Shown piece after piece: positions 5,592-14,707 of a DNA stretch of 49,790 nt. Positions within the stretch are counted from its first letter, which is position 1. Each line of letters begins with the position of its first letter. The DNA comes from an uncultured Eubacteriales bacterium (GTDB taxonomy: Bacteria; Bacillota; Clostridia; Lachnospirales; Lachnospiraceae): contig OMYS01000027.1 of assembly GCA_900315305.1 (NCBI GenBank), positions 1 to 49,790 on the forward strand, read 5' to 3'. The notes below the pieces were generated by a model that did not search any database, had not been told where the DNA came from, and saw nothing but the letters and a program-made list of their open reading frames with translations. The position numbers and the translations under genes were made by a program.

Positions 5592-8471
5592 ATGAGTCAG
5601 TATATTGTTACAGGCATGACGTGTGCGTCCTGCCAGGCCCACGTCGAGAAGGCGGTCGCGAAGCTGCCGGACGTGAAGAACGTATCCGTTTCGCTCCTCA
5701 CGAATTCCATGGTGGTTGACGGAACTGCGACAGACGATGAAATCATCAAGGCCGTCGAGGCGGCTGGCTACGGCGCGCAGCCGAAGGGCGCCGCTGTGGC
5801 GAAGCAGAGCGCGAGCGCAAAGCTCGCGGCAGAGGAGGACGCGCTGAAGGACCGCGAGACGCCGAAGCTTGTGAAGCGTCTCGTCAGCTCCGTCGTGTTC
5901 CTCGTGCTTCTTATGTATGTCACGATGGGACACAACATGTGGGGCTGGCCGGTCCCTGCATTTCTCGTACATAATCACATCGGCCTCGCGACGGTACAGA
6001 TGCTTCTCACGATCGTCGTGATGCTGATCAACAAGGATTTCTTCGTATCCGGCTTCAAATCCCTCGCACACGGCGCGCCGAACATGGACACGCTCGTCGC
6101 GATGGGCTCCAGCGTCTCATTTGGCTGGTCCCTGTATGTCTTCTTCAAAATGACATACCTCCTGACGACGGGGACGAGCAACATGGACCTCATGCCGCTC
6201 TACCACAATCAGCTGTATTTTGAGTCGGCGGCGATGATCCCCGCGCTGATCACAGTTGGCAAGACGCTCGAGTCCCTGTCGAAGGGCCGCACGACGGACG
6301 CGCTGAAGAATCTCATGAAGATGGCCCCGAAGACGGCGGTTGTCGAGAGAAATGGCAAGGCCGTCACGGTCGGCATCGACGATGTGATGCTCGGCGATAT
6401 CTTCGTCGTAAAGCCGGGCGAGTCGATCCCGGTCGACGGCGAGATCATCGAGGGAAATACCGCAGTTGATGAGTCGGCACTGACCGGCGAGTCAATCCCG
6501 GTTGACAAGGCCGTGGGCGACAGCGTGTCGGCGGCAACGATCAACCAGTCCGGCTTCATCCGCGCGAAGGCGACGAGAATCGGCGAGGACACGACATTTT
6601 CCCAGATCATCCAGATGGTCAGCGACGCGGCGGCGACAAAAGCGCCGATCGCAAGAATCGCGGACAAGGTATCGGGCGTCTTCGTCCCGGCAGTCCTCAT
6701 CATCGCGGCGATTGTCTGCGTGATCTGGCTCGTGATGGGACAGAGCGTCGCATATGCGCTGGAACGCGCCATCAGCGTGCTTGTCATTTCCTGCCCGTGC
6801 GCACTCGGCCTTGCGACACCGGTCGCGATCATGGTCGGCAATGGTATGGGCGCAAAGAACGGTATCCTGTTCAAGACATCTGAGGCTCTTGAAAATGCAG
6901 GCAAGGTTCAGATTGTTGCACTCGACAAGACCGGAACGATCACAGCCGGCAAGCCGGAGGTCACAGACATTTTCCCGGCAGAGGGTGTTTCCGGGCAGGA
7001 GCTCCTCGGCGCGGCTTACGCGCTTGAGCAGAAGTCAGAGCATCCGCTGGCACGCGCCATTGTCGAGAAGGGCGATGCTCTCGGCCTTACGGCGGAGCCG
7101 GTGGCAGATTTTGAGGCGCTCGCAGGCCACGGCCTGAAGGGTACAATGAACGGACAGACACTGTACGGCGGATCCGGGACATTCATTTCCTCCCTCACAA
7201 AGGTCCCGGAGAGCCTGAAGCAGAGAGCTGACAGCCTCGCGGAGCAGGGCAAGACGCCGCTGTTCTTCACAAGAGACGGAAAGCTCATCGGCATCATCGC
7301 CGTGGCGGACGTCATCAAGGATGATTCCGCGCAGGCGGTGAAGGAGCTTCAGAACATGGGCATCGAGGTCGTCATGCTGACCGGCGATAATGAGCGGACA
7401 GCGAGAGCCATCGGTGACCAGGCGGGTGTCGACCGTGTCATCGCGGGTGTTCTGCCGGACGGCAAGGAGAGTGTCATCCGCAGCCTTCAGAAGAGAGGCA
7501 AGGTCGCGATGGTCGGCGACGGCATCAACGATGCGCCGGCACTCACGAGAGCGGATACCGGTATTGCGATCGGCGCGGGCACCGATGTCGCGATCGATTC
7601 CGCGGACGTCGTCCTGATGAACTCAAAGCTTACGGACGTCTCCGGTGCGGTGCGCTTAAGCCGTGCGACGCTCCGGAACATCCACGAGAACCTGTTCTGG
7701 GCATTTGCCTATAACGTGATTCTGATTCCGATGGCGGCGGGCCTCTACCACAACATTCAGATGAACCCGATGTGGGGCGCGGCGGCGATGTCTCTGTCAA
7801 GCTTCACGGTCTGCATGAACGCGCTGCGCCTCAACCTCTTCAAGGTCCACAGTGCAAAGCATGACCATCCGATGAGAAAGAGAGCGCTTCCGGAGACAGA
7901 GTCTGCGAAGGTGATTGTTGCGGAAAATGCAGTGAACGGCAACCCGGGTGCGTGCCCGGTTCCGGCGGTCTCCACAGAGCAGGGCGCGGACGGATCCGAT
8001 GCTTCGCAGAACACAGCGGCCGGCCCGCAGAAGACGGCAGTCGTCTCTGTGGACGGCATGATGTGCAACATGTGCGAGAAGCACGTGAGCACGGCACTCC
8101 TTTCGGTCCCGGGCATTACGGCCGCAAAGGCAGATCACACGACAGGCAAGGTAGATATTTCATTTGTCAGTAATCCGGACGAGGAGGCGATGAGGAAAGC
8201 AATCGCCGACGCGGATTATGAATATAGGGGAATCAAGTATAATCAGGAGGATCAGACAATGACAGAGACAGCAAAGATCGAAGGCATGATGTGCAATATG
8301 TGCGAGAAGCATGTAAAGAACGCACTTGAGGGACTTGACGGCGTCGAGAACGCAGTTGTATCCCATGACAACGGCACGGCCGTCATGACAGTCAGCAAGA
8401 AGGTCGCAGAGGCTGACGTGAAGAAGGCTGTCGAGGACGCGGGCTACAAGTTCGTCGCACTCGACGCGTAA
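5592..8471 (+). CDS. copA: Copper-exporting P1B-type ATPase CopA with one N-terminal and two C-terminal HMA domains
   Basis: 959 residues, about 150-200 longer than common CopA. An N-terminal HMA domain has the Cu(I) motif GMTCASC (Cys 11 and 14). Then come the eight-helix transport core with TGES, the channel motif CPC (Cys 401 and 403), phosphorylation site DKTGT (Asp 445), HP motif (SEHPLA) and GDGINDAP. After the last helix and a ~60-residue linker rich in Ala, Gly and Pro, two further HMA domains follow, each with GMMCNMC (Cys 825/828 and 901/904). The enzyme pumps Cu(I) out across the cytoplasmic membrane. The last HMA begins at an internal Met directly behind a perfect AGGAGG (see 8259-8471). 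Transcribed after csoR; ends at the terminator 8494-8528. Confidence 0.93.
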   Translation: MSQYIVTGMTCASCQAHVEKAVAKLPDVKNVSVSLLTNSMVVDGTATDDEIIKAVEAAGYGAQPKGAAVAKQSASAKLAAEEDALKDRETPKLVKRLVSSVVFLVLLMYVTMGHNMWGWPVPAFLVHNHIGLATVQMLLTIVVMLINKDFFVSGFKSLAHGAPNMDTLVAMGSSVSFGWSLYVFFKMTYLLTTGTSNMDLMPLYHNQLYFESAAMIPALITVGKTLESLSKGRTTDALKNLMKMAPKTAVVERNGKAVTVGIDDVMLGDIFVVKPGESIPVDGEIIEGNTAVDESALTGESIPVDKAVGDSVSAATINQSGFIRAKATRIGEDTTFSQIIQMVSDAAATKAPIARIADKVSGVFVPAVLIIAAIVCVIWLVMGQSVAYALERAISVLVISCPCALGLATPVAIMVGNGMGAKNGILFKTSEALENAGKVQIVALDKTGTITAGKPEVTDIFPAEGVSGQELLGAAYALEQKSEHPLARAIVEKGDALGLTAEPVADFEALAGHGLKGTMNGQTLYGGSGTFISSLTKVPESLKQRADSLAEQGKTPLFFTRDGKLIGIIAVADVIKDDSAQAVKELQNMGIEVVMLTGDNERTARAIGDQAGVDRVIAGVLPDGKESVIRSLQKRGKVAMVGDGINDAPALTRADTGIAIGAGTDVAIDSADVVLMNSKLTDVSGAVRLSRATLRNIHENLFWAFAYNVILIPMAAGLYHNIQMNPMWGAAAMSLSSFTVCMNALRLNLFKVHSAKHDHPMRKRALPETESAKVIVAENAVNGNPGACPVPAVSTEQGADGSDASQNTAAGPQKTAVVSVDGMMCNMCEKHVSTALLSVPGITAAKADHTTGKVDISFVSNPDEEAMRKAIADADYEYRGIKYNQEDQTMTETAKIEGMMCNMCEKHVKNALEGLDGVENAVVSHDNGTAVMTVSKKVAEADVKKAVEDAGYKFVALDA
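8259..8471 (+). CDS. Possible internally initiated CopZ-like copper chaperone (3' end of copA)
   Basis: Codon 890 of copA is an ATG preceded by a perfect AGGAGG at 8245-8250 with an 8-nt spacer, ideal for initiation. The product would be 70 residues, [19 protein letters not shown] onward to the copA stop. That is the size and fold of a stand-alone CopZ (single ferredoxin-like HMA domain with MxCxxC). Seen: the start, the Shine-Dalgarno and the complete domain. Inferred: that ribosomes enter here, so one gene yields both the pump with a tethered chaperone domain and free chaperone. Alternative: a relic of a recent copA-copZ fusion by loss of a stop codon. Confidence 0.5.
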   Translation: MTETAKIEGMMCNMCEKHVKNALEGLDGVENAVVSHDNGTAVMTVSKKVAEADVKKAVEDAGYKFVALDA

Positions 8472-8493
8472 GAACTGCATATGACGAGCAGAA

Positions 8494-8528
8494 GAGCCGG
8501 GGAAGAATCATTTTCCCCGGCTCTTTTT
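8494..8528 (+). terminator. Intrinsic terminator of the copper operon
   Basis: Stem GAGCCGGGGA/TCCCCGGCTC with a 10-nt loop followed by TTTTT. Confidence 0.9.
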
Positions 8529-8579
8529 GTGCACAGCAATGAAAATGTAACAAAAATGTAATATTTTGTCCCGGACCAG

Positions 8580-8608
8580 TAGCAAAGCCCGCCGATGTCT
8601 GCTACAAT
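8580..8608 (+). promoter_or_regulatory. Probable promoter of the secreted repeat-protein gene
   Basis: Extended -10 TGCTACAAT (TACAAT at 8603-8608) with a poor -35 (TAGCAA) 17 bp upstream. Starts roughly 70 bp before the ATG at 8680. Confidence 0.4.
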
Positions 8609-8679
8609 AAGACCCAGTTATGTGAAATTCATGTATACGGATCGTTCGATCTGTACTTCTTACAAAGGATGGTGGGAAA

Positions 8680-10230
8680 ATGAAAAGAGCAGCTGCATTT
8701 CTTGCGGCTATGTCGCTCGCGGTTCTTCTCGCGCAGCCGGCGGCAGCCGATACACTGACGGCGGGACAGACAAGCTCCGTGGCAGTCGGCAGCGCGGACA
8801 CATCAGATACGGCACAGGCAGACACGGCACAGGCAGACACGGCTTCGGGCAGCACAGCATCGGATCAGACTTCGGCGGAAGCCACGGCGTCCTCGGACAG
8901 TGAATCTTCAGACAGCAGCTCCGCGCAGGCGCAGGCAGCATCTTCGGACAGCAGCTCCGCACAGGCCGCGGCGGCTTCGGATAGCACGTCTTCGGACAGC
9001 AGCTCCGCGCAGGCGGCGACGGCATCCACGGCAGCGGCAACCATGCAGGCCGCGAACGCGACGCTTGTCGGCGCGGCGACCGGATCAGAGGGCGACGGCG
9101 TCACGACATATGACTCCGGGATCAGTGCATTTGTCTCGAACGTGTACCGCATGTACAACCCGAATTCGGGCGAGCACTTCTACACGGAGGACGTGACCGA
9201 GCGGAATCATCTCGTGTCCGTCGGCTGGAACTACGAGGGCATCGCGTGGGTCGCGCCGAAGACCTCGTCTCATCCGATGTACCGCGTCTACAATCCGAAC
9301 ACAGGCGATCATCACTACACGTCGAGCCTCACGGAGCGCAACTGGCTTGTGTCTCTCGGCTGGAGAGCAGAGGGAATTTCCTGGTACGTGCAGGAGTGGT
9401 CCGAGCGGCCGTCCTCAAAGTACGGCTTCAGTGAGATGCACCGGCTCTACAATCCGAACTGCACGGGGAGCGGGGCTCATTTCTTTACGATCAGCGACGA
9501 CGAGAAGGACTATCTTGTCAGCAAGGGCTGGAAGTACGAGGGCGTCGTTGGCTATTCGCTCAGCACATCTCCGGCTGTCTCAATCTACGATGACAATGCA
9601 GACTACTCGATCGAGGCAAATGTAACGCTCACGGGCTCGCTCACCTCGGACGGCGGCGTCATTGCGAAGGTCATGATGCCGACGGCAAATGGCGGCGCGG
9701 AGGCATTTGACTTCGTGTACGACAAGGGATGGACGTCAAACAGCTACAACACGTACTTCTATGTCGAGAACGTCATGTCGAATATCACGGAGGCAGGCAC
9801 GAAGGGCAAGTCATACGCGTACCTGAGCACGCCGGTCGTGCAGGTCGGCACACCGATTAAGCTCCGGATCAGCTGGTACAAGAGCACAAGGCAGCTGAAG
9901 GCGTATATCAACGACATGCTCGCATTTACGACGACGACAAGCAACACGACGCCGACGATGTTCGCGTGCGAGGGTGGCGGCAAGTACCGCGGCGACACGG
10001 TGAAGGCCGTCTTCTCGGATATTAAATACATCAAGAACGGCAAGGTCACGGCTCTCACCTCGACGGCGAACTGCCCGGTGTCCGGCTTTAACGGCTACAC
10101 GGCCACGAGGACTTCGAGCGGATTTACGATCTCCGGAACGGCAACTGTTCCGGCGGGCGTGAACTGGGATACAGCGATCTCTGTGACCGGAAGCGCGATG
10201 TCGGCTTACGGCATGATTACATTGAACTGA
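8680..10230 (+). CDS. Secreted protein with Ser/Ala/Asp stalk, three DUF5648-like repeats and a lectin-like C-terminal domain
   Basis: 516 residues. A signal peptide (MKRAAAFLAAMSLAVLLAQ, cleavage after AAA) is followed by a ~95-residue low-complexity stalk built from repeats such as SSDSSSAQA. Three ~40-residue repeats start near residues 154, 200 and 253 with the pattern Y/H-R-x-YNPNxGxHxYT....E...LVS.GW..EG..W, which I recognise as the DUF5648-type repeat of secreted Gram-positive hydrolases and adhesins. Residues ~300-450 look like a beta-sandwich (concanavalin/LamG-like: YSIEANVTLTGSL, then LRISWYKSTRQLKAYINDM). There is no LPxTG motif or transmembrane anchor, so it is released or held non-covalently. 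Glycan or surface binding is plausible; no catalytic domain is visible. Single gene with its own promoter. Confidence 0.75.
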   Translation: MKRAAAFLAAMSLAVLLAQPAAADTLTAGQTSSVAVGSADTSDTAQADTAQADTASGSTASDQTSAEATASSDSESSDSSSAQAQAASSDSSSAQAAAASDSTSSDSSSAQAATASTAAATMQAANATLVGAATGSEGDGVTTYDSGISAFVSNVYRMYNPNSGEHFYTEDVTERNHLVSVGWNYEGIAWVAPKTSSHPMYRVYNPNTGDHHYTSSLTERNWLVSLGWRAEGISWYVQEWSERPSSKYGFSEMHRLYNPNCTGSGAHFFTISDDEKDYLVSKGWKYEGVVGYSLSTSPAVSIYDDNADYSIEANVTLTGSLTSDGGVIAKVMMPTANGGAEAFDFVYDKGWTSNSYNTYFYVENVMSNITEAGTKGKSYAYLSTPVVQVGTPIKLRISWYKSTRQLKAYINDMLAFTTTTSNTTPTMFACEGGGKYRGDTVKAVFSDIKYIKNGKVTALTSTANCPVSGFNGYTATRTSSGFTISGTATVPAGVNWDTAISVTGSAMSAYGMITLN

Positions 10231-10288
10231 GAAATGATACGTGGCGCGGACAGGGTCCGCGCCATTGTCATATAGAGAGGAAAAGCGT

Positions 10289-10882
10289 ATGAAGATCTGG
10301 CTCATCAGACACGGACAGACGAAGCTGAACAAGACGAAGAAAATGCAGGGTCTCACGGACGAGCCCTTAAGCGACAAGGGCCGCGCCCAGGCGCGGGCGG
10401 CGAGAGAGAACCTCGAGAAGCTCGGGGGCGTCTCATTTGACGCGGTCTACGCAAGCCCTCTGGACCGCGCCATCGAGACGGCATCGATCGTGAGCGGCTG
10501 GGACAGAAAGGATATTGTGACGGACCGGCGCCTCATCGAGGTCAATTTCGGGCGGTACGAGGGGAAGAAGTACTACGCGCTCGGGCTGCCGATGACGCTG
10601 TACTGGGCTCTGCCGGAGGTCTTTCCGGCGCCGAAGACGGTCGAGACGATCGCGCAGATCAGGGAGAGAAGCCAGTCGTTCCTCCGGGAACTCGAGAAGA
10701 AGGATTACGAGAACGTGCTTGTCGCGGCCCACGGCGGAATCCTGCGCGGTCTGAACGGCTACATGCTGGACCGCCCGAACGGGATCCGCTGGAGACCGAA
10801 GATCCGGAACTGCGAGATGATGGTCTACGAGTCGGTGGGCGGGAAGCACACCTTTCTCGGGGACTACAAGGTTGATGCATGA
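10289..10882 (+). CDS. Histidine phosphatase family protein (phosphoglycerate-mutase-like)
   Basis: 197 residues starting MKIWLIRHGQT, the RHG phosphohistidine motif at the very N-terminus. Further family landmarks are LSDKGRAQA, YASPLDRAIETA, the acid/base region LIEVNFGRYEG and the second catalytic histidine in VLVAAHGGILRG. These are the hallmarks of branch-1 histidine phosphatases (cofactor-dependent PGM, alpha-ribazole phosphatase, broad-specificity phosphatases). No neighbouring cobalamin or glycolytic genes help choose the substrate. The ATG at 10289 is preferred over an upstream in-frame start because GAGAGG lies 8 bp before it. It ends at a terminator shared with the convergent ABC operon. 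Confidence 0.85.
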   Translation: MKIWLIRHGQTKLNKTKKMQGLTDEPLSDKGRAQARAARENLEKLGGVSFDAVYASPLDRAIETASIVSGWDRKDIVTDRRLIEVNFGRYEGKKYYALGLPMTLYWALPEVFPAPKTVETIAQIRERSQSFLRELEKKDYENVLVAAHGGILRGLNGYMLDRPNGIRWRPKIRNCEMMVYESVGGKHTFLGDYKVDA

Positions 10883-10891
10883 CATGAATAA

Positions 10892-10935
10892 AAATGGGCT
10901 GCTGCACCATAACAGTGCGACAGCCCATTTTTTTT
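10892..10935. terminator. Bidirectional intrinsic terminator
   Basis: Stem AAATGGGCTG/CAGCCCATTT, with runs of T on both strands, between the convergent phosphatase gene and the ABC exporter operon. Confidence 0.85.
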
Positions 10936-10943
10936 GCAGCCTG

Positions 10944-12770
10944 TCATGTCGCCTGTCCCGCGAACTGCGTCATGTAAAGCTCGTAGTAGCGACCCTTCTT
11001 TGCGAGAAGCTCCCTGCGATTTCCGGTTTCGACAATCCGTCCCTGGTCCATGACGATGATCTCATCGACGTCCTGAATCGTCGAGAGACGATGCGCGATG
11101 ATGAGCGAGGTCCTGTCCTTCATGAGGTTTGCCATCGCGTCCTGAATGTTCTGCTCGGTCCTCGTATCGACGCTCGAGGTCGCCTCGTCGAGAATCAGGA
11201 TGTCCGGCTTTGAGGCGAAGACGCGGCCGATCGCGATCAGCTGGCGCTGTCCCTGCGAGAGACTTCCGCCCGATTCGGTCAGGACAGTGTCGTAGCCGTT
11301 CTTCAGGTGGCTGATGACCTTGTCTGCATTTGACAAATGAGCGGCCTCCCGGACCTCTTCGTCCGGAATGGACGGATCCGCGTACGTCAGGTTGTTCCGC
11401 ACCGTGTCCGTAAAGAGCACGGTGTCCTGCAGCACGATGCCGATCCGGCCGCGGAGCTCCGGGAGCGGAATACTGCGGATGTCCCTGCCATCCAGCAGGA
11501 TTTCACCGCTGTCGATATCGTAGAAGCGCATCAGCAGGTTGATGATCGTCGTCTTGCCGCTGCCCGTCGAGCCGACGAGCGCGATCTTACGGCCTGGCTC
11601 GATTGTGAGCGAGAAGTCGTTGATGACACGCTTCTCCGGCACATAGGAGAAGTTTACGTGGCGGAACTCGATGCGGCCGTCAAGGCTTTGCGTCCTGTCT
11701 GCGGAGTCCGTCCCGACCACGGCCTGCTCTTCATTTTCGTCGAGGATTGCGAAGATACGCTCCGCGCCGGCGATCGCCGTCTCGATCTGACCGTAGAGCT
11801 GCGCGATCTGGTTGATCGGCCGCGAGAACTGCTTCGAATAAATGATGAACGCAGAGATGACGCCGATCGTGATCCAGCCCTTCAGGGCGAAGTACGCGCC
11901 GAAGACCGCGACGACAACAAATGCGACGTTGCTCAGCATGTTCATGACCGGTCCCATGCTGCCGCCGATGATCTCGGCGATGATGCCGACGTGCGTGAGC
12001 CTGTCCGCCGTGTCGGAAAATGCACGGATCGTCGGCTCCTGGCGGTTGTACGCCGTGACGGTGTGGCAGTTTGTGACATACTCCTCAACCGTACCGTTCA
12101 GATCGCCGAGCAGCTCCTGCCGGCGCAGGAAGTAGCGGCTCATGTATTTTGTGAGAAATGCAGTCGCAATGACCGAGAGCACGACTGTCGAGCAGGAGAT
12201 CAGCGTCAGCGGAACGCTGTACCAGAGCATCATGACAATGGTGCCGATCAGCGTGAGAATACCGGAGAGCAGTGAGCTCAGCGACTGCGAGACGATATTC
12301 GAGATATTGTCCGCGTCATTCGTCATGCGGCTGATGAGATCGCCGTGCGAGTGACTGTCGATATAGCGGAGCGGCAGATAAATGATCCGCTCAAAGAGGT
12401 CCGAGCGGAGCCTCCTTACGATCCGCTGGCTGAGCGCCGCGGAGATCCATCCCGACGCGAGCGTCGCCGCCCCGGAAATGAGATACACGACCATCATGAG
12501 AAAGAGCATCCGCGGAAGACCGCTGTAGCTCTCGTCCACGATGAGGTCGATCGCGCTGCTCTGGAAGGCCGGCGCGATGACCGACGTGATGACGGAGATA
12601 GCGACCACAAGAAACAGCACGATCACGAGAAACATTTCCGGCTTGAAATAGCGCAGGAGCCGCCGGAGCGTCTTCTTTCCGTTCTTCGGCTTTTCAACGA
12701 CGCCTCCCCGGCCCGGATGGCGGGCGAAGGCCTGTGATGCGATGTCCGGTTTCCTGGAAGTATTGCTCAT
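10944..12770 (-). CDS. ABC exporter half-transporter (permease-ATPase fusion), second gene of pair
   Basis: 608 residues. An N-terminal six-helix ABC-exporter membrane domain (residues ~35-320) is followed by a nucleotide-binding domain with Walker A GSTGSGKTT, signature LSQGQRQL and Walker B ILILDEATSSVD. This is the MsbA/LmrA/BmrCD layout. The start overlaps the stop of the upstream paralogue by 4 bp (ATGA), so the two are translationally coupled and probably form a heterodimer, as BmrC/BmrD or LmrC/LmrD do. In such pairs one ATP site is often degenerate: this subunit has canonical LSQGQ and DEATS motifs, whereas the partner has DDSTS after Walker B. The substrate is unknown (drug, lipid or peptide). 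Both strands terminate at 10892-10935. Confidence 0.92.
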   Translation of the reverse strand: MSNTSRKPDIASQAFARHPGRGGVVEKPKNGKKTLRRLLRYFKPEMFLVIVLFLVVAISVITSVIAPAFQSSAIDLIVDESYSGLPRMLFLMMVVYLISGAATLASGWISAALSQRIVRRLRSDLFERIIYLPLRYIDSHSHGDLISRMTNDADNISNIVSQSLSSLLSGILTLIGTIVMMLWYSVPLTLISCSTVVLSVIATAFLTKYMSRYFLRRQELLGDLNGTVEEYVTNCHTVTAYNRQEPTIRAFSDTADRLTHVGIIAEIIGGSMGPVMNMLSNVAFVVVAVFGAYFALKGWITIGVISAFIIYSKQFSRPINQIAQLYGQIETAIAGAERIFAILDENEEQAVVGTDSADRTQSLDGRIEFRHVNFSYVPEKRVINDFSLTIEPGRKIALVGSTGSGKTTIINLLMRFYDIDSGEILLDGRDIRSIPLPELRGRIGIVLQDTVLFTDTVRNNLTYADPSIPDEEVREAAHLSNADKVISHLKNGYDTVLTESGGSLSQGQRQLIAIGRVFASKPDILILDEATSSVDTRTEQNIQDAMANLMKDRTSLIIAHRLSTIQDVDEIIVMDQGRIVETGNRRELLAKKGRYYELYMTQFAGQAT

Positions 12771-14548
12771 GCCCGGCCTCCTTTCTCTCCGGAAGCTGCG
12801 GTCCCGGAGTCGTGAATCTGCGAGTTATAAATGTCAATATAGGTCGGACAGGTGCGCATGAGCTCATCATGGCCTGCGCACGCGACAATCGTGCCGCCGT
12901 CGATGACAGCGATCCGGTCCGCGCGGCGGACGGATGCGATCCGCTGCGCGATGATGATCTTCGTCATGCCCGGATATTCTGTCCGGATGGCGTCCTGCAG
13001 CAGCGCCTCTGTCTTGAAATCAAGCGCGCTCGTTGAGTCATCGAGAATCAGGATCTCTGCATTCCGGACGAGTCCGCGCGCGATCGCGATGCGCTGCTTC
13101 TGTCCGCCGGAGAGGCTCATGCCGGCCTCGGCGACCGGCGTGTCATAGCCCTCCGGCTGCTCGAGAATAAAGCTGTCCGCCTGTGCAATTTTTGCGGCCG
13201 TGCGGATTTCAGACGGCACGGAGCGTGTCTCACCGGACCTTGTGCGGTAGGTCTCGGTTTTGTCCTCATCTGTGAACGGCTCCTCTCGGCCGATCGCGAT
13301 GTTTTCTCCGATGGTTGTGCTGAAGAGCTCGCTCTTCTGCAGAACGACGGCGACCCTGTTCCGGAGATCGGCCAGCTTCCAGTCTCTGACATTCTGGCCG
13401 TTTACGAGGACAGAGCCCTCCGTGCAGTCGTAGAAGCGCGGAATCAGGTTGACGAACGTCGATTTGCCGCAGCCGGTCGAGCCGATGACGGCGAGCGTCT
13501 CGCCGCGCTTCACAGAGAGCGTGATGTCATGCAGGACACGCTCCTCCTGTCCCGGATAATGGAAGCCCGCGCCGCGGAATTCGACGCGTCCCTGATCTGC
13601 GGAGTCGTCTCGAGCACCTCGCGGAGCCGGCGGCTCGACGTGATACCGCGTGAGATCGTCTGGAAGATCATCGCGAGCATCATCATGCCGTTTAAGATCT
13701 GGGAGAGATAGGTGATGGCCGCCATGACCGTGCCCGGTGCGATCGTGCCCCGCGCGCACGTCGACAGCGCCGATCTTGATCGCGGCGACCGTCGCGATAT
13801 TGAGCACGATGTTCATGACCGGCTGCATGAGTGAGATCAGCACGAGCACGCGGTACTGCGTGTCGCAGAGCTCCTCATTTGATGTCTCGAAGCGGGAGAT
13901 TTCGCGCTTCTCCTGGACAAAGGCCTTGACGACGCGCGCGCCGGCGACATCCTCCTGCATGATGGTGTTCATCCGGTCAAGACGCTTCTGCAGGAGTGTG
14001 AACAGCGGGTCTGTCTTCCACAAAATGAATACAACCTCGAGGATAATAATCGGAAGCGCGACTGCGATGATCGTCCCGAAGCTGAGGTCGAGTGTCACGA
14101 GACAGACACTGCCCGCGATGAAGAACATGCCGCAGCGGATACTGCCGCGGATCATCTGCATGACCATGTTCTGGACCTGTGTGACGTCGCTGGTGATTCG
14201 CGTGATGAGAGAGCCGACCGAGAAGCGGTCAGTCTGTTCATGGGAGAGATACATGACGCGGCGGAAGACGTCCTTGCGGATATCATTTCCGTAATTCTGT
14301 GCGCAGATATTCGAAAAGACGCCCGAGAGGACGCCGCACAGACCGCCGATGAGAACGATGAGGAGCATCCGAAGTCCGATCGACAGGACAAGATGGATGT
14401 CCGGGCCGGAACCGCCGAGACCTAAGATGCCGTCATCGACGATCGATGCCATCATGCGCGGCTGGACGAGGTCCATGGCTACCTCGCCGACCATGAAGAG
14501 CGACGCAATGATGGCGGTAAGCCAGTATTTCTTCAGATATCTGATCAT
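12767..14548 (-). CDS. ABC exporter half-transporter, first gene of pair, with an out-of-frame segment
   Basis: About 593 residues if started at MIRYLKKYWLTAII, with AAAGGA 13 nt upstream; in-frame codons further upstream lack a Shine-Dalgarno. Helices 1-5 and the ATPase domain (Walker A GSTGCGKST, signature LSGGQKQR, ILILDDSTSALD) are normal. Residues ~267-316 are not: they read as a His/Asp/Arg-rich string (AGHDRTGHGHGGHHLS...). The expected sixth helix (MAAITYLSQILNGMMMLAM, then RGITSSRRLREVLE) is present in another frame at ~13595-13750. One extra base in the C4 run at 13748-13751 and a compensating loss near 13600 would explain this. As written the subunit lacks helix 6. A sequence error or a real double mutation cannot be separated from this window alone. 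Confidence 0.8.
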   Translation of the reverse strand: MIRYLKKYWLTAIIASLFMVGEVAMDLVQPRMMASIVDDGILGLGGSGPDIHLVLSIGLRMLLIVLIGGLCGVLSGVFSNICAQNYGNDIRKDVFRRVMYLSHEQTDRFSVGSLITRITSDVTQVQNMVMQMIRGSIRCGMFFIAGSVCLVTLDLSFGTIIAVALPIIILEVVFILWKTDPLFTLLQKRLDRMNTIMQEDVAGARVVKAFVQEKREISRFETSNEELCDTQYRVLVLISLMQPVMNIVLNIATVAAIKIGAVDVRAGHDRTGHGHGGHHLSLPDLKRHDDARDDLPDDLTRYHVEPPAPRGARDDSADQGRVEFRGAGFHYPGQEERVLHDITLSVKRGETLAVIGSTGCGKSTFVNLIPRFYDCTEGSVLVNGQNVRDWKLADLRNRVAVVLQKSELFSTTIGENIAIGREEPFTDEDKTETYRTRSGETRSVPSEIRTAAKIAQADSFILEQPEGYDTPVAEAGMSLSGGQKQRIAIARGLVRNAEILILDDSTSALDFKTEALLQDAIRTEYPGMTKIIIAQRIASVRRADRIAVIDGGTIVACAGHDELMRTCPTYIDIYNSQIHDSGTAASGEKGGRA

Positions 14549-14633
14549 GAAGCATGATAATCCTTTCACGGCCAGGCGGCAGAGGCGACACATGGCGGGA
14601 GCCATATCCTTTTTCCGTCAGGCCATTATGCTT

Positions 14634-14663
14634 AGTATACGTCTACATTCATGGAAAATGCAA
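14634..14663 (-). promoter_or_regulatory. Promoter of the ABC exporter operon
   Basis: Minus-strand TTGCAT (14658-14663) and TATACT (14634-14639), 18-bp spacer. It overlaps the -35 region of the divergent helicase promoter. Confidence 0.6.
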
Positions 14664-14681
14664 ACACATCCATGCTATAAT
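14653..14681 (+). promoter_or_regulatory. Extended -10 promoter of the helicase gene
   Basis: TGCTATAAT (TATAAT at 14676-14681) with a weak -35 at 14653-14658. Overlaps the divergent ABC promoter, so the two may compete. Confidence 0.6.
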
Positions 14682-14707
14682 TATTTCCATTGAGGAAAGG
14701 ATATTCT

